This document shows, piece by piece, positions 9,129 through 17,852 of a DNA stretch of 64,000 nt. This stretch comes from Methanolobus profundi. GTDB taxonomy: Archaea; Halobacteriota; Methanosarcinia; Methanosarcinales; Methanosarcinaceae. The stretch lies in the NCBI RefSeq assembly GCF_900114835.1, contig NZ_FOUJ01000003.1, positions 1 through 64,000 of the forward strand. Reading direction: 5' to 3'. The notes under the pieces are model-generated. The model ran no database searches, was not told the origin of the DNA, and saw only the letters and a program-made list of their open reading frames with translations. The translations under genes were made by a program, and so were the position numbers. Within the stretch, counting starts at the first letter, position 1, and each line of letters begins with the position of its first letter.

Positions 9129-10400
9129 CTATTTTTTGAAGGTTTGTTCCCTTGCAGGACCAACTGAGACGTATTCAACAGATACACCCATCTTCTCTTC
9201 AAGATAGGTAATATAGTCCTGTGCTGCCTGTGGAAGGTCAGCAAACTCCTTCACACCAGTAAGATCATCATCCCACCCAGGAAGGTCCTCATAGACAGGC
9301 TTGCATCTTGCAAGTGCAGATGTATCCTCTGGAGGATAGTCAATGATCTGCCCGTCAAGTTCGTATGCAACACATACCCTTACAGGGTCAAGGTTGGACA
9401 GGACATCGATCTTAGTAAGAGCAATTGATGTGTACCCATTGAGATAGATAGCTTTCTTAAGGAGCGGAAGATCGAACCATCCACATCTTCTTGATCTGCC
9501 TGTGGTTGTTCCAACTTCGCCACCGACTTCCTGTATCTGTTTTCCGACATCATCGAAAAGCTCTGTTGGAAGTGGTCCTTCTCCTACACGAGTAATATAT
9601 GCCTTGACTATAGCCAGCACATTGTCGACCCTTGTAGGACCTACTCCGATATTGGCACATGCTGAACCTGCAATTGTACAGGATGATGTAACGAACTTCT
9701 GTGTTCCGTGTATGACATCCAGGTGAGTACCCTGTGCACCTTCAGCAAGGACATTCTTGCCTTCATCGATCGCTTTGTTAACTTCATATGATACATCAGT
9801 GATATAAGATGCAAAACGTTCACCGAGTTTCACATACTTATCTATAAGTGCCTCGTCCCTTACAATAGAAGGATCACCACCAAGTTCCTTTATTGCTGCT
9901 TCCTTTGAAGGTGCTATCTCTTCAAGTCTATTCAGGAACCGTTCCTTGTTTGTAAGATCTGCCATGCGGATCTCATCCCTGGCAACCTTGTCAATGTATG
10001 CAAATCCAATACCACGTTTTGTTGTTCCGATCTTCTCGGTCCTCATGGCCTCCCTGAGACCATCAAGTTCAATGTGATATGGCATTATTACACTGGCCTT
10101 GGCATCAACACCAACCCTCTTTGCATCAAGCTCGATACCACCCTCTGCAAGCATATCGATCTCTTCTGCCAGAACCCCTGGGTCAACAACAGTACCCGGA
10201 CCAATAAGTACCCTTGAATCTAAAAGAAAACCTGAAGGAATAAGATGGAGCTTGTATACATCCTCACCCACCTTTACGGTGTGTCCTGCATTGTTCCCGC
10301 CCTGGAAACGAACGACCAGATCATACTCACCGGACATGAGGTCAACTATCTTACCTTTACCTTCATCGCCAAATTGCGCACCTGTGATTATCGTAAACAT
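9129..10400 (-). CDS. purA: Adenylosuccinate synthetase
   Basis: GTP-dependent ligation of IMP and aspartate, the first committed step to AMP. At 423 aa it is the long bacterial-size form, not the short form of some archaea. Visible signatures are GDEGKGKIVDLM at the N-terminus with the catalytic Asp, the NNAGHTV motif with the catalytic His, GTTKRGIGFAY, and the TTTGRSRRCGWFD segment. A methanogen would also use it for purine salvage. It is separated from S19e by 143 bp and is probably a separate transcript. Confidence 0.96.
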   Translation of the reverse strand: MFTIITGAQFGDEGKGKIVDLMSGEYDLVVRFQGGNNAGHTVKVGEDVYKLHLIPSGFLLDSRVLIGPGTVVDPGVLAEEIDMLAEGGIELDAKRVGVDAKASVIMPYHIELDGLREAMRTEKIGTTKRGIGFAYIDKVARDEIRMADLTNKERFLNRLEEIAPSKEAAIKELGGDPSIVRDEALIDKYVKLGERFASYITDVSYEVNKAIDEGKNVLAEGAQGTHLDVIHGTQKFVTSSCTIAGSACANIGVGPTRVDNVLAIVKAYITRVGEGPLPTELFDDVGKQIQEVGGEVGTTTGRSRRCGWFDLPLLKKAIYLNGYTSIALTKIDVLSNLDPVRVCVAYELDGQIIDYPPEDTSALARCKPVYEDLPGWDDDLTGVKEFADLPQAAQDYITYLEEKMGVSVEYVSVGPAREQTFKK

Positions 10401-10445
10401 GGGTGCAGGATTATTCTGTTGGCTTAATAAAGTTTTGATTGGCCC

Positions 10446-10805
10446 TCAAAGGTCCTCTTCGAACACCAGCATGCGAGCCCCTTCATCAAAGAATCCGGAG
10501 GAATCTGCTCTACGACATCTGAGTGCCTTGGTGATACCCATATCTACCAGAGTATCGATGAGTTTTTCAGCAACCGTAATACTTACATTGAATTCAGACT
10601 GGAGCATATAGATGGCATCAGGCCGCTTTACCGAGTAGAAGCAGGCACGTGATCTCTTGTCGGAACTGCAGTCCCCATAACCATCACATTTCATTACACG
10701 AGAACTGTTCTTGAAGTGGATAGCAAGTCCCTGCCAGGAATGAACGTTATGCATCCCCTTGATACCGTATATAGTGGCCTTTGTTCTTTCTTTAGGTCGT
10801 ATCAC
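10446..10805 (-). CDS. Conserved-looking hypothetical protein with a Cys cluster
   Basis: About 119 aa, family not recognised. A Cys cluster at about residues 42-56 (CDGYGDCSSDKRSRACF) could bind a metal or Fe-S cluster. The C-terminal half reads like a small winged helix (SEFNVSITVAEKLIDTLVDMGITKALRC). I prefer the GTG at 10805, because a TTATATAATT box is about 24 bp upstream and no ribosome binding site is visible, so the gene is likely leaderless. TTG at 10811 is the longer alternative. It lies 45 bp upstream of purA, same strand. Confidence 0.6.
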   Translation of the reverse strand: MIRPKERTKATIYGIKGMHNVHSWQGLAIHFKNSSRVMKCDGYGDCSSDKRSRACFYSVKRPDAIYMLQSEFNVSITVAEKLIDTLVDMGITKALRCRRADSSGFFDEGARMLVFEEDL

Positions 10806-10957
10806 AAACAAGTATTGTGGCTAATTATATAATTATATTACGTATTTTAATTTCTAACTAATTTGACTTGCGAGTAAATAAACTTAAAAGTTTGACAATA
10901 TAAGTTCAGAAGGTTTTAATACCATTAGATTGTTCATTAATAACGAGTGGAGATCAA

Positions 10958-11221
10958 ATGCTGACAAGCACAATAATAACCACAACAACCAGTACGATAT
11001 CTTCAACTGCAGCAGGTATTGCGATGACAACATCACCAGGGCTGCCCGAATACGGTGTGCTGGCGGTCATTGCACTGATATTGTTGCTTTCGGCAAAAGA
11101 GATCTTATCTGCTTCCGAGAAGTGGAACAGATCCCTTGATTGTTCATTAAATATGACGATCATGCCGTTGTTGGTATCGTTTGTAGCAATAGTGATCTTT
11201 AAGATATCAGAGATAATCTGA
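10958..11221 (+). CDS. Small membrane protein, two predicted helices
   Basis: An 87-aa protein with a Thr/Ser-rich N-terminus (residues 1-26), a hydrophobic helix (about 32-46) and a second one near the C-terminus (about 66-84). No family recognised. A GGAGATC site precedes the ATG. The Thr/Ser-rich start followed by LPEYGVLAVIALI looks like a surface-linker and anchor, but that is inference. Confidence 0.6.
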   Translation: MLTSTIITTTTSTISSTAAGIAMTTSPGLPEYGVLAVIALILLLSAKEILSASEKWNRSLDCSLNMTIMPLLVSFVAIVIFKISEII

Positions 11222-11325
11222 TATCTTTTTCTTTTTTGATATTCATTAGCTACTGCCATTTAAAATAAAAAAGAAGACAGGACAGACCCACATAGTGGGC
11301 CCACGGTTATAGATAATTCGTGAAC

Positions 11326-12315
11326 TTACTTATACCGATTCTTTCTGTATCCGAGCAATATTGCACCAAGGCAGACCACACCAATGACCCCACCTACAAT
11401 CCCAAGATCAGGTAGCTTACTTTCCACACCTGAGGCAGACTCGTTCAGAATATAACCTTCGTGTGTTTCTGAGTCAGCAGTGCTTTCAAGGCTTTCAGAA
11501 CCATCATCAGAGGTTGATGCCTCACTTTCAATATCTTCACCAATGCCATCCGAATCGCCCGTATCCTCACCAAGTGATTCTGCCGGAACTATCTTCAACT
11601 CAGTACCAGTATGACTGCTACTGCTTTTCTTTGTACTTGAAGAAGATGAAGAGGAGGAAGAAGAAGAACTATCATCATCGGTCTCTTCTTCGATATCACC
11701 AAGAGAGAGCTGTCTACTCTGGCCACCGATATTTAGATCAAAAACTCCTTCCGGCATATTCTCTGTAGTATATGTATATTCAAAATCACCATTAGAATCT
11801 GCAGTTATGGTGGCCTGTGCACCAAAAGTAAAAGTCACTTCACTACCAGAAGACGTACCACTTAATTTGATGTTGTATGTTCCACTGTGGATCTTCCCCG
11901 TTCCAAATGTGGCCACATTATTGTTTATCGAGATATAATTCCCAGGAACAGATATTGGAATACCCAATAGGGAGATAGAGATATCAAGATCATCCACACC
12001 TTCCGCTCTCAGGCTAAATGAATCAGAACCATCAGGAATTGTAACCTTTCCAATATTATATTCATACTCTCCATCTGAAACTGTCTGCACATTACCAAAA
12101 GAAACTGAAGCAGATATCTCTTCATTAGGATCTGCCTTGCCTGTGACGGTCACAGTATCTCCAGGCTGAGGATCCTCAGGAGATATCGTGAGCTCTGTCA
12201 CCTCCGCATAAACAGGAGAGACCAATAAACTAAGAACAATTGCCACGATATATGATATGAGTATCGTTCTTGAATAAACTTTTGAAAGATGGAAAGGAAA
12301 AATATTTTTTATCAT
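11326..12315 (-). CDS. Secreted, Ser-rich, C-terminally anchored surface protein
   Basis: A 329-aa protein exported by a signal peptide (basic start, hydrophobic helix, cleavage near PVYAEV at about 38). The ectodomain looks like tandem Ig-like beta-sandwich modules, one opening with LTISPEDPQPGDTVTVTGKA. A Ser-rich linker (about 218-242) and an acidic Asp/Glu/Ser stretch (about 250-290) follow. The C-terminus (LPDLGIVGGVIG, membrane helix, then YRKNRYK) has the layout of archaeal sorting or anchor signals, but it is not a clear PGF- or PEF-CTERM. Likely S-layer-associated; function unknown. Confidence 0.7.
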   Translation of the reverse strand: MIKNIFPFHLSKVYSRTILISYIVAIVLSLLVSPVYAEVTELTISPEDPQPGDTVTVTGKADPNEEISASVSFGNVQTVSDGEYEYNIGKVTIPDGSDSFSLRAEGVDDLDISISLLGIPISVPGNYISINNNVATFGTGKIHSGTYNIKLSGTSSGSEVTFTFGAQATITADSNGDFEYTYTTENMPEGVFDLNIGGQSRQLSLGDIEEETDDDSSSSSSSSSSSSTKKSSSSHTGTELKIVPAESLGEDTGDSDGIGEDIESEASTSDDGSESLESTADSETHEGYILNESASGVESKLPDLGIVGGVIGVVCLGAILLGYRKNRYK

Positions 12316-12468
12316 TATAAATGCATCTCCATGGATGAACCTCTGAGAGGAACGGAATTATGTTGCAACGTTCCATATAAAGGCATGTATTTATTTAATG
12401 CTTACTGTAAATTTTTTAGTCATTATAAAAAATAATGAATAATAGACCGGACCATACCAACTCATGCA

Positions 12469-13293
12469 TCAGTTCATCAGAGGTATGATCCCGAACAGGA
12501 AGATATTGACAAGACCGTGTGTCAGAGTGATAAGCGGAAAGCTATTGGTCCTCTGGAACATATAACCAAGCAGGAGCCCTGCAAAAGATGTAAAGAATAT
12601 CTCATAGATAGTCCCATATCCGGAGTGCATCACACCGAAAAGGAAACTTGCAAGCAACAGTCCTTTGACAGGACCGAAAGAATCTGAAAGCCTTGTCTGC
12701 AACAGTGACCTGAAAACAAGCTCTTCTCCCAGACCTACAAAAAATATCATAACTATAGATATCTTCAAAATACTGTCAAGGGACAGATCAGGGATCAGAT
12801 TCCCGGCATGTATAGTAAAATTCTCACCCTGTGCTATCAGGAATCCAACCAGTACAGCAAGTGGAAGAAGCTTGAGCATACCCTGAAAATGGAATCCCAG
12901 AGTATCTTTTTTGATAGACTGATGTTTTATAATGAAATAAGCTGGCAGTACCATTGGTGCATAAACGTAGACATAGAGATAAAGTGTCATCTCCGAGAAC
13001 ACAGGCATGGACATATTCAGAAGCCTCAATATAGGAAGCAGTGAAAGTACCTGAAGTGAACGGGAAACATGCGTGCCATCTATCCATACAGAAGAAATGG
13101 ACAATGCAACAAGTGTAACTACATGTAACATTACGCCTGCCCGGATATTCCCAGAATACAAAAGGAGTTCTGCCAGAACTACCATTAACATTGCGATGCC
13201 AATGATATAACCATCAGTGAGCCCCGGAACCACAGAAGAACTTGTTTGTCCGATATCATGAGGATCTGAGCCCAGTTGTTCATGGTCTGTCAT
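12469..13293 (-). CDS. CPBP-family (CAAX-like) intramembrane metalloprotease
   Basis: A 274-aa multi-helix membrane protein with the CPBP/Abi signature: GEELVFRSLLQTRL (EExxxR), FLFGVMHSG (second motif with His) and THGLVNIFLF (third motif, His and Asn). These residues would form an intramembrane glutamate/histidine metalloprotease site. I chose ATG at 13293, which overlaps the stop of the upstream DUF1616 gene by 4 bp (ATGA) and has a GGAGG site 5 nt before it. Substrate unknown. The coupling suggests that both proteins act together at the membrane or in surface-protein maturation. Confidence 0.85.
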   Translation of the reverse strand: MTDHEQLGSDPHDIGQTSSSVVPGLTDGYIIGIAMLMVVLAELLLYSGNIRAGVMLHVVTLVALSISSVWIDGTHVSRSLQVLSLLPILRLLNMSMPVFSEMTLYLYVYVYAPMVLPAYFIIKHQSIKKDTLGFHFQGMLKLLPLAVLVGFLIAQGENFTIHAGNLIPDLSLDSILKISIVMIFFVGLGEELVFRSLLQTRLSDSFGPVKGLLLASFLFGVMHSGYGTIYEIFFTSFAGLLLGYMFQRTNSFPLITLTHGLVNIFLFGIIPLMN

Positions 13294-14174
13294 TGTGCCT
13301 CCGTAACGTTTATCCATAAATGAAGGTCTCTGTAGGGTTCTGTCATATTATCATCCCTGTAAAGCAAGTACTGCAACTTCATATCAGTACCTGTCACAGC
13401 AGGAACGAAAGATACAGGTCTTTCCCATGTTACATTATGAGCCAGAGCCACATGCTGTAAGTTTTCAGGAGTGTCCATAGTCTCATTGTCAAGCTTGATA
13501 ACTATCGAATAATTGACCACATCATACTCATGGTTCACTACACCTACGATGACATCAACACTATTCCCTACAACCAGCTCCGTCCTGTAATTATCTGCCA
13601 TACGCTCAGGTCCGAGTATATAGAACTCGGTGAACTTCTCCCCCTGTTTAGGAGTTACGACAACATATACAAGGGTCATCACCGATGCAAGTATAGATAT
13701 CACCAGAATGATGGTCAGTATACGATCCAGTCTTGACTCCGGTCTCTCACTTATCTCTGCTTTGACCGAGTCGAACATTTCCCTGAAAGGAACGAAAAAG
13801 GCATCATCTCCAAGGGATTCTCTTCGGAAGATGGCGATCAGGGCCATGATAATAGTGAAATTTGTAAGGAATACAAGAATAGGTACAAGCCTGATCCCCC
13901 ATGGAGTATAGTTCAATCCAAGACCTATAAGAGGGACCACAGCAATACTAAGCCCAAAGCTCAGTGCGATCCTTTCAATGCCATCAAGATCATCCTTTCC
14001 CGGGAACAGAGCAGCGATAAGAGCATAGCCGGGTAGGAAAAGGACCATCGGTAGACCCAGAACAGTACGTAATGGACTATCGCTAAGAAACGGGACAAGC
14101 ACGAATATATCAGTGAGCAGCACAAGGGCTATCACCAATTTAATGTCAGCAGGGGTTTGTTTTTTATCCGGCAT
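13290..14174 (-). CDS. DUF1616 membrane protein
   Basis: A 294-aa protein with four predicted helices in the N-terminal half, a cytosolic loop, one more helix near 150-172 and a C-terminal extracytoplasmic beta-rich domain (about 175-294). The LGLPMVLFLPGYALIAALFP segment is typical of DUF1616. The family occurs in archaeal surface-glycoprotein and glycosylation neighbourhoods, but its biochemical role is not known to me. It is translationally coupled to the CPBP protease gene downstream. Confidence 0.8.
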   Translation of the reverse strand: MPDKKQTPADIKLVIALVLLTDIFVLVPFLSDSPLRTVLGLPMVLFLPGYALIAALFPGKDDLDGIERIALSFGLSIAVVPLIGLGLNYTPWGIRLVPILVFLTNFTIIMALIAIFRRESLGDDAFFVPFREMFDSVKAEISERPESRLDRILTIILVISILASVMTLVYVVVTPKQGEKFTEFYILGPERMADNYRTELVVGNSVDVIVGVVNHEYDVVNYSIVIKLDNETMDTPENLQHVALAHNVTWERPVSFVPAVTGTDMKLQYLLYRDDNMTEPYRDLHLWINVTEAQ

Positions 14175-14296
14175 TTTATTCTCACATAGGTACAGTTTAT
14201 AATATATTTAATGTTTTGGAGATCTTTATGCCTTAATTGACATAAAATATAGAAAATAAGCTTTCATCCATGGTACAACTAAACAGGATGCAATGA

Positions 14297-14422
14297 CTTA
14301 AAAGATGTCGTACGCCAATTTATAATGCAATATTATATAAAGATAAGGATCATAAAATAAAGGTAGAACTGGAAAACTATTATCCTGAAGATCCTACCAT
14401 GATCGAACAGATATTCTTCTAA
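14297..14422 (+). pseudogene. Possible remnant of a protein C-terminus (about 41 codons)
   Basis: The region before the FIST gene contains a frame without start codon that reads like real protein: a charged segment (ILYKDKDHKIKVELENYYP) followed by EDPTMIEQIFF and TAA at 14420-14422. It opens right after a stop codon at 14294-14296. It may be the tail of a deleted gene or a chance frame. The FIST gene starts 23 bp further on. Low confidence. Confidence 0.3.
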
Positions 14423-14445
14423 CAGACTGGACAAAAGAGGGCTTT

Positions 14446-15567
14446 ATGTATATTCCTACATCAAATGTTCATGACATCATTAATGCCATAGAAGAGCTTA
14501 ACGTTCCAAAAAATGAAACTGTATTCATTATGCTTGCTGAGCAAGAGCTACCTGACATCACACATCTGCTATCTGAACTTAACAAAAAAAAGATAGATTT
14601 TATTGGTGCTTTATTTCCGGGGCTTATCTACGGACCTAAAAAATACAAATCAGGAGCAATAATCTACCCACTTCCTGTAATGCAAAGACCAATTCTGATA
14701 CAGGATCTGAGCAAATCCAATCTTGAACTGGAAAAGATGATACAGCAATTCAAACCAGATAAAAAAAAGAGTGCTACAGCCTTTATAGTAGTTGACTGCC
14801 AGTCATCGAATATTTCCTCGTTCCTTTCTTCATTCTTCAATCTCTTTGCAAATTCCATTGAATACATGGGATGTGGCGCGGGTTTTCTCGATGTGAGCTC
14901 CAGAAAATGCATATTCACCCCTGATGGCTTTTTTCAAGATTCTGCTGTTATTTCCTTCATTGATATGAAATGTAAATTAGGCGTACATCATGGATGGATC
15001 AGATCCATAGGTGCAGCAGTTGTAACAAAAAGTGAGGGCAACATTATTAAAGAACTGAACTGGAGAAATGCCCTTGAGGTCTACACAGAAATAGTCACTC
15101 CGGATATGGGGACAAAGTTCGATGATACTAATTTCTACAAAATTTCAAGGCGTTACCCATTTGGGATATATACTGAAGGACATGAGGACCTTATCAGAGA
15201 AGTTCTTATCGCAACTGATGAAGGATATCTTGTTTGTGCAGGAGATATGCCAGAGAATGCCATCCTGAATATTCTGAAAAGCGATAAGAGATCACAGATA
15301 AATTCAGCAGAAAAAGTATTGGATGATTGTTTTAAAGAAGATGACCTTGACGTTGAACATTGTCTTGTTCTGGATTGTATAGGAAGGGCACTTTATCTTC
15401 AGGAAGGTTTTGAAGAGGAACTCATCGCAATATCAAATGGATTGAAAAACCGGAATGTAAACATAATCCCCGAAGGAGTGATGTCACTTGGAGAGATCGC
15501 TTCAATGGGTGAAGATATGATCGAATTCCTGAATAAGACGATCGTAGTAGGGGTATTTCATGAATAA
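14446..15567 (+). CDS. FIST-domain sensory protein
   Basis: A 373-aa soluble protein with a FIST_N-like segment (about 15-200, including LFPGLIYGPKKYKSGAIIYP and the MGCGAGFLD turn) and a FIST_C-like segment (about 215-350, including GYLVCAGDMPENA and CLVLDCIGRALYLQ). FIST domains are proposed to bind small ligands such as amino acids in signal transduction. Its stop overlaps the following histidine kinase start by 8 bp, so the two are almost certainly made together and the FIST protein likely modulates that kinase. The ligand is unknown. Confidence 0.8.
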   Translation: MYIPTSNVHDIINAIEELNVPKNETVFIMLAEQELPDITHLLSELNKKKIDFIGALFPGLIYGPKKYKSGAIIYPLPVMQRPILIQDLSKSNLELEKMIQQFKPDKKKSATAFIVVDCQSSNISSFLSSFFNLFANSIEYMGCGAGFLDVSSRKCIFTPDGFFQDSAVISFIDMKCKLGVHHGWIRSIGAAVVTKSEGNIIKELNWRNALEVYTEIVTPDMGTKFDDTNFYKISRRYPFGIYTEGHEDLIREVLIATDEGYLVCAGDMPENAILNILKSDKRSQINSAEKVLDDCFKEDDLDVEHCLVLDCIGRALYLQEGFEEELIAISNGLKNRNVNIIPEGVMSLGEIASMGEDMIEFLNKTIVVGVFHE

Positions 15568-16831
15568 GCCCATGCAATACACAGACATATTCAATCAGGT
15601 ATCTTTGCTATATGAACTGTCATTGTCCATTGGCAACTCACTTGATATCCATGAGAATTGTGATACGTTCCTAAAAAAGCTCATGGCCAGAAAACGAGCA
15701 AATTATGTGTCTGTTTGGATAATGGATGAATATCTCACATTTGAACAAAAGGATACTGCAAGCCTAGTATATGCCCATCCGGAATATTACATTCAGGAAA
15801 CAGAGCTCAAACTGTCCCACCCCATCATTTCTATCATCTCCCATGATAGCCCACTTATTCTTAACTCCCGGGATAATGAACTAAATGACCATATAGCCGA
15901 GAAAAAGCTAACATCAGGCTCCTGTATACTTTTCCCACTAAAGGATATTGGGGTATTGAGCCTATACTGGATAAATGAGCTCAGTGATTCACAGACCATG
16001 GCCAACCAATTAAGCAAGGTCGTATCAAAATTCGCATTCTCACTTGAGGCATGTCTGCTTCATAAAAGGGCATTGTGGGAAATAGAAGAAAAGAACAGGG
16101 AATTCGAAGCAAGATTGCATGCAGAATCCTCGAACCGTGCCAAAAGCGAGTTCCTTGCCATCATGAGCCATGAGCTCCGCACCCCCCTCAATTCCATAAT
16201 AGGATTCTCAGACCTGCTTACAGACGGACTTGCCGGAGAGCTAAATGAGAAGCAAGAGCATTATGCATCTAATATCTCAAACAGTGGGAAACATCTCCTT
16301 ACTATAATAAATGATATTCTTGATCTGTCAAAGATCGAGGCTGGAGAGATGGAGCTCAACTATGAAGAGGTATTTGTGACCGATATCATCGACGAAGTTG
16401 TGATGAACATCAGCCCGCTATCATCACAGAACAATCTGTTGATAGACACATCAAATATAGATGACGTCATCATAACAGCAGACAGGAAGAAGATCAGACA
16501 GATACTTTTGAACCTTGTAGGGAACTCAGTTAAATTCACACCCTCAGGAGGAACTATAAAGATATTCACGTTCCTGAAGGATGAAATGATAAACATCTGT
16601 GTGCAAGATACAGGGATCGGCATTTCATCAGATGATCAGAAAAAGCTCTTTGAGCCATTCCAACAACTGGATTCTGCCCTCAGTAGAAAATATGACGGGA
16701 CAGGACTTGGACTATCACTTGTCAAAAAGCTTACTGAAATGCACAATGGAACGGTTTCTGTTGAAAGTGAGCTCAACAAAGGCAGTACTTTTACAATTTC
16801 ATTACCTATGGATCATCGGGAAAAGTACTGA
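15560..16831 (+). CDS. Soluble histidine kinase (GAF-like sensor, HisKA, HATPase)
   Basis: A 423-aa kinase without membrane helices. Residues about 10-170 look like a GAF sensor, a helix follows, then HisKA with the phospho-acceptor His204 in MSHELRTPLNS. The ATPase region has the N-box (NLVGNSVKFTP), the DTGIGIS G1 box and GTGLGLSLVKK. The start ATG lies within the end of the FIST gene. No response regulator is in the window, as is common for methanogen kinases, so the output partner is unknown. Confidence 0.92.
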   Translation: MNKPMQYTDIFNQVSLLYELSLSIGNSLDIHENCDTFLKKLMARKRANYVSVWIMDEYLTFEQKDTASLVYAHPEYYIQETELKLSHPIISIISHDSPLILNSRDNELNDHIAEKKLTSGSCILFPLKDIGVLSLYWINELSDSQTMANQLSKVVSKFAFSLEACLLHKRALWEIEEKNREFEARLHAESSNRAKSEFLAIMSHELRTPLNSIIGFSDLLTDGLAGELNEKQEHYASNISNSGKHLLTIINDILDLSKIEAGEMELNYEEVFVTDIIDEVVMNISPLSSQNNLLIDTSNIDDVIITADRKKIRQILLNLVGNSVKFTPSGGTIKIFTFLKDEMINICVQDTGIGISSDDQKKLFEPFQQLDSALSRKYDGTGLGLSLVKKLTEMHNGTVSVESELNKGSTFTISLPMDHREKY

Positions 16832-16853
16832 TAGATACAATAAGAACACGGCT

Positions 16854-17219
16854 TTATTTCTTCTTTTTTCTCTGTTTCTTTTCCTTCACCGGAAGTGAAA
16901 GAACGTAAGTATAAGAGATGTCAAGCCACTTTTGCATCTGTTCATCATCGTCATAAACAGACGGTGGAAGAAGAACATATTCCTTCATCCTGCGACCCAT
17001 TGGTTCAAATGGGACTGCTTCATCATGTTCTGCAAAAAGGGTCTCCTGATCATCAGGTTCAAGGCGCAGCATGATGCTGTCCTGATGCACACCTACGAAC
17101 ATATTCCCCCGCACAAAATATACAGGGCTGCCGAACATTTTCCTGAACTCTACATCAAGATCTGCCACTGCACCTTCTAATAGGTGGGTCAGTTCTTCAG
17201 ATGCTTTTTTCCATGCCAT
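16854..17219 (-). CDS. TfoX/Sxy N-terminal-domain protein
   Basis: A 121-aa protein resembling the TfoX N-terminal domain: an opening helix (ELTHLLEGAVADL), the FRKMFGSPVYFVRGNMFVGV strand-turn-strand, then IMLRLEPDDQE and a late YVLLPPSV segment. The Lys/Arg-rich tail (KEKKQRKKKK) may bind nucleic acid. In bacteria TfoX regulates competence; no such role should be assumed here. It converges with the kinase gene, 22 bp apart. Confidence 0.8.
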   Translation of the reverse strand: MAWKKASEELTHLLEGAVADLDVEFRKMFGSPVYFVRGNMFVGVHQDSIMLRLEPDDQETLFAEHDEAVPFEPMGRRMKEYVLLPPSVYDDDEQMQKWLDISYTYVLSLPVKEKKQRKKKK

Positions 17220-17364
17220 TTAATCTCTCCCCATTAATAGGTGTATACGAACATCTATTTTAGATCACTGCACCAGACAATGGAGATATACGGATAATTC
17301 CCCGATCATGAGAAGTGATCTCTTTCCACAGTACGATAACTATTTAAGTAATAATCTCAGAATG

Positions 17365-17408
17365 AAATTATATTATCTTTGAAAGAGATAATAAGGGAGT
17401 GATAGAAA
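17365..17408 (+). promoter_or_regulatory. Promoter and leader of the small ferredoxin
   Basis: AAATTATATTA at 17365-17375 is a likely TATA box. A GGGAGTGAT ribosome binding site sits about 5 nt before the ATG at 17409. Confidence 0.5.
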
Positions 17409-17585
17409 ATGTCAGCTATTATTGATAAGAGTACATGTACCGGATGCGAACAGTGTGTTGATACCTGCCCTGTAGATGCCATCACAATGGCCGAAGGAGA
17501 TGTTGCATTAGTTGATGCAGATGCCTGTGTAGATTGTGGTGACTGTGTGGATATCTGCCCTGTAGAAGCAATAACAATGAAGTAA
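17409..17585 (+). CDS. 2[4Fe-4S] ferredoxin
   Basis: A 58-aa acidic ferredoxin with two CxxCxxCxxxCP motifs: CTGCEQCVDTCP (10-21) and CVDCGDCVDICP (40-51). The halves are near-repeats, each ending in PV-AIT. Such clostridial-type ferredoxins carry low-potential electrons between CODH/ACS, Hdr, Fwd and membrane complexes in methanogens; the actual partner here is not visible. A promoter and a ribosome binding site precede it, and a hairpin follows 28 bp after the stop. It stands alone. Confidence 0.95.
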   Translation: MSAIIDKSTCTGCEQCVDTCPVDAITMAEGDVALVDADACVDCGDCVDICPVEAITMK

Positions 17586-17613
17586 GTTCCTTTTCTATTT
17601 TCATTCTATACTA

Positions 17614-17639
17614 CAGAGGGAAAAATGGTATTCCCTCTG
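17614..17639 (+). terminator. Hairpin after the ferredoxin gene
   Basis: A perfect 9-bp stem (CAGAGGGAA at 17614-17622 with TTCCCTCTG at 17631-17639) with an 8-nt loop. No long T tract follows, although TTTTCTATTTTCATT lies just before it. It may end the ferredoxin transcript or protect its 3' end. No gene is visible in the rest of the 17586-17852 gap. Confidence 0.5.
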
Positions 17640-17852
17640 AAATAATATCAAGCTGTTCAGGCATAGCCCCTTCATGATCCTATGTTGATCCAGAGTGAGC
17701 ACTACATGTTATGCATTCCTGCAGTCTACCAGTTACCAGTCATTATACCGCCTGGTCCGCTTAATGGATATCACATTATAGAACAAGCTCACATCATCAA
17801 AATAAAAGAAGTAAGTGCCTTTCTAAAAGACACTTATCGAAGGATCATGTAT

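Noticed and set aside
11640-11670. Short tandem repeat in the Ser-rich surface-protein gene
   Set aside because: It is simply the poly-Ser linker coded by mixed Ser codons, not a separate genetic element.
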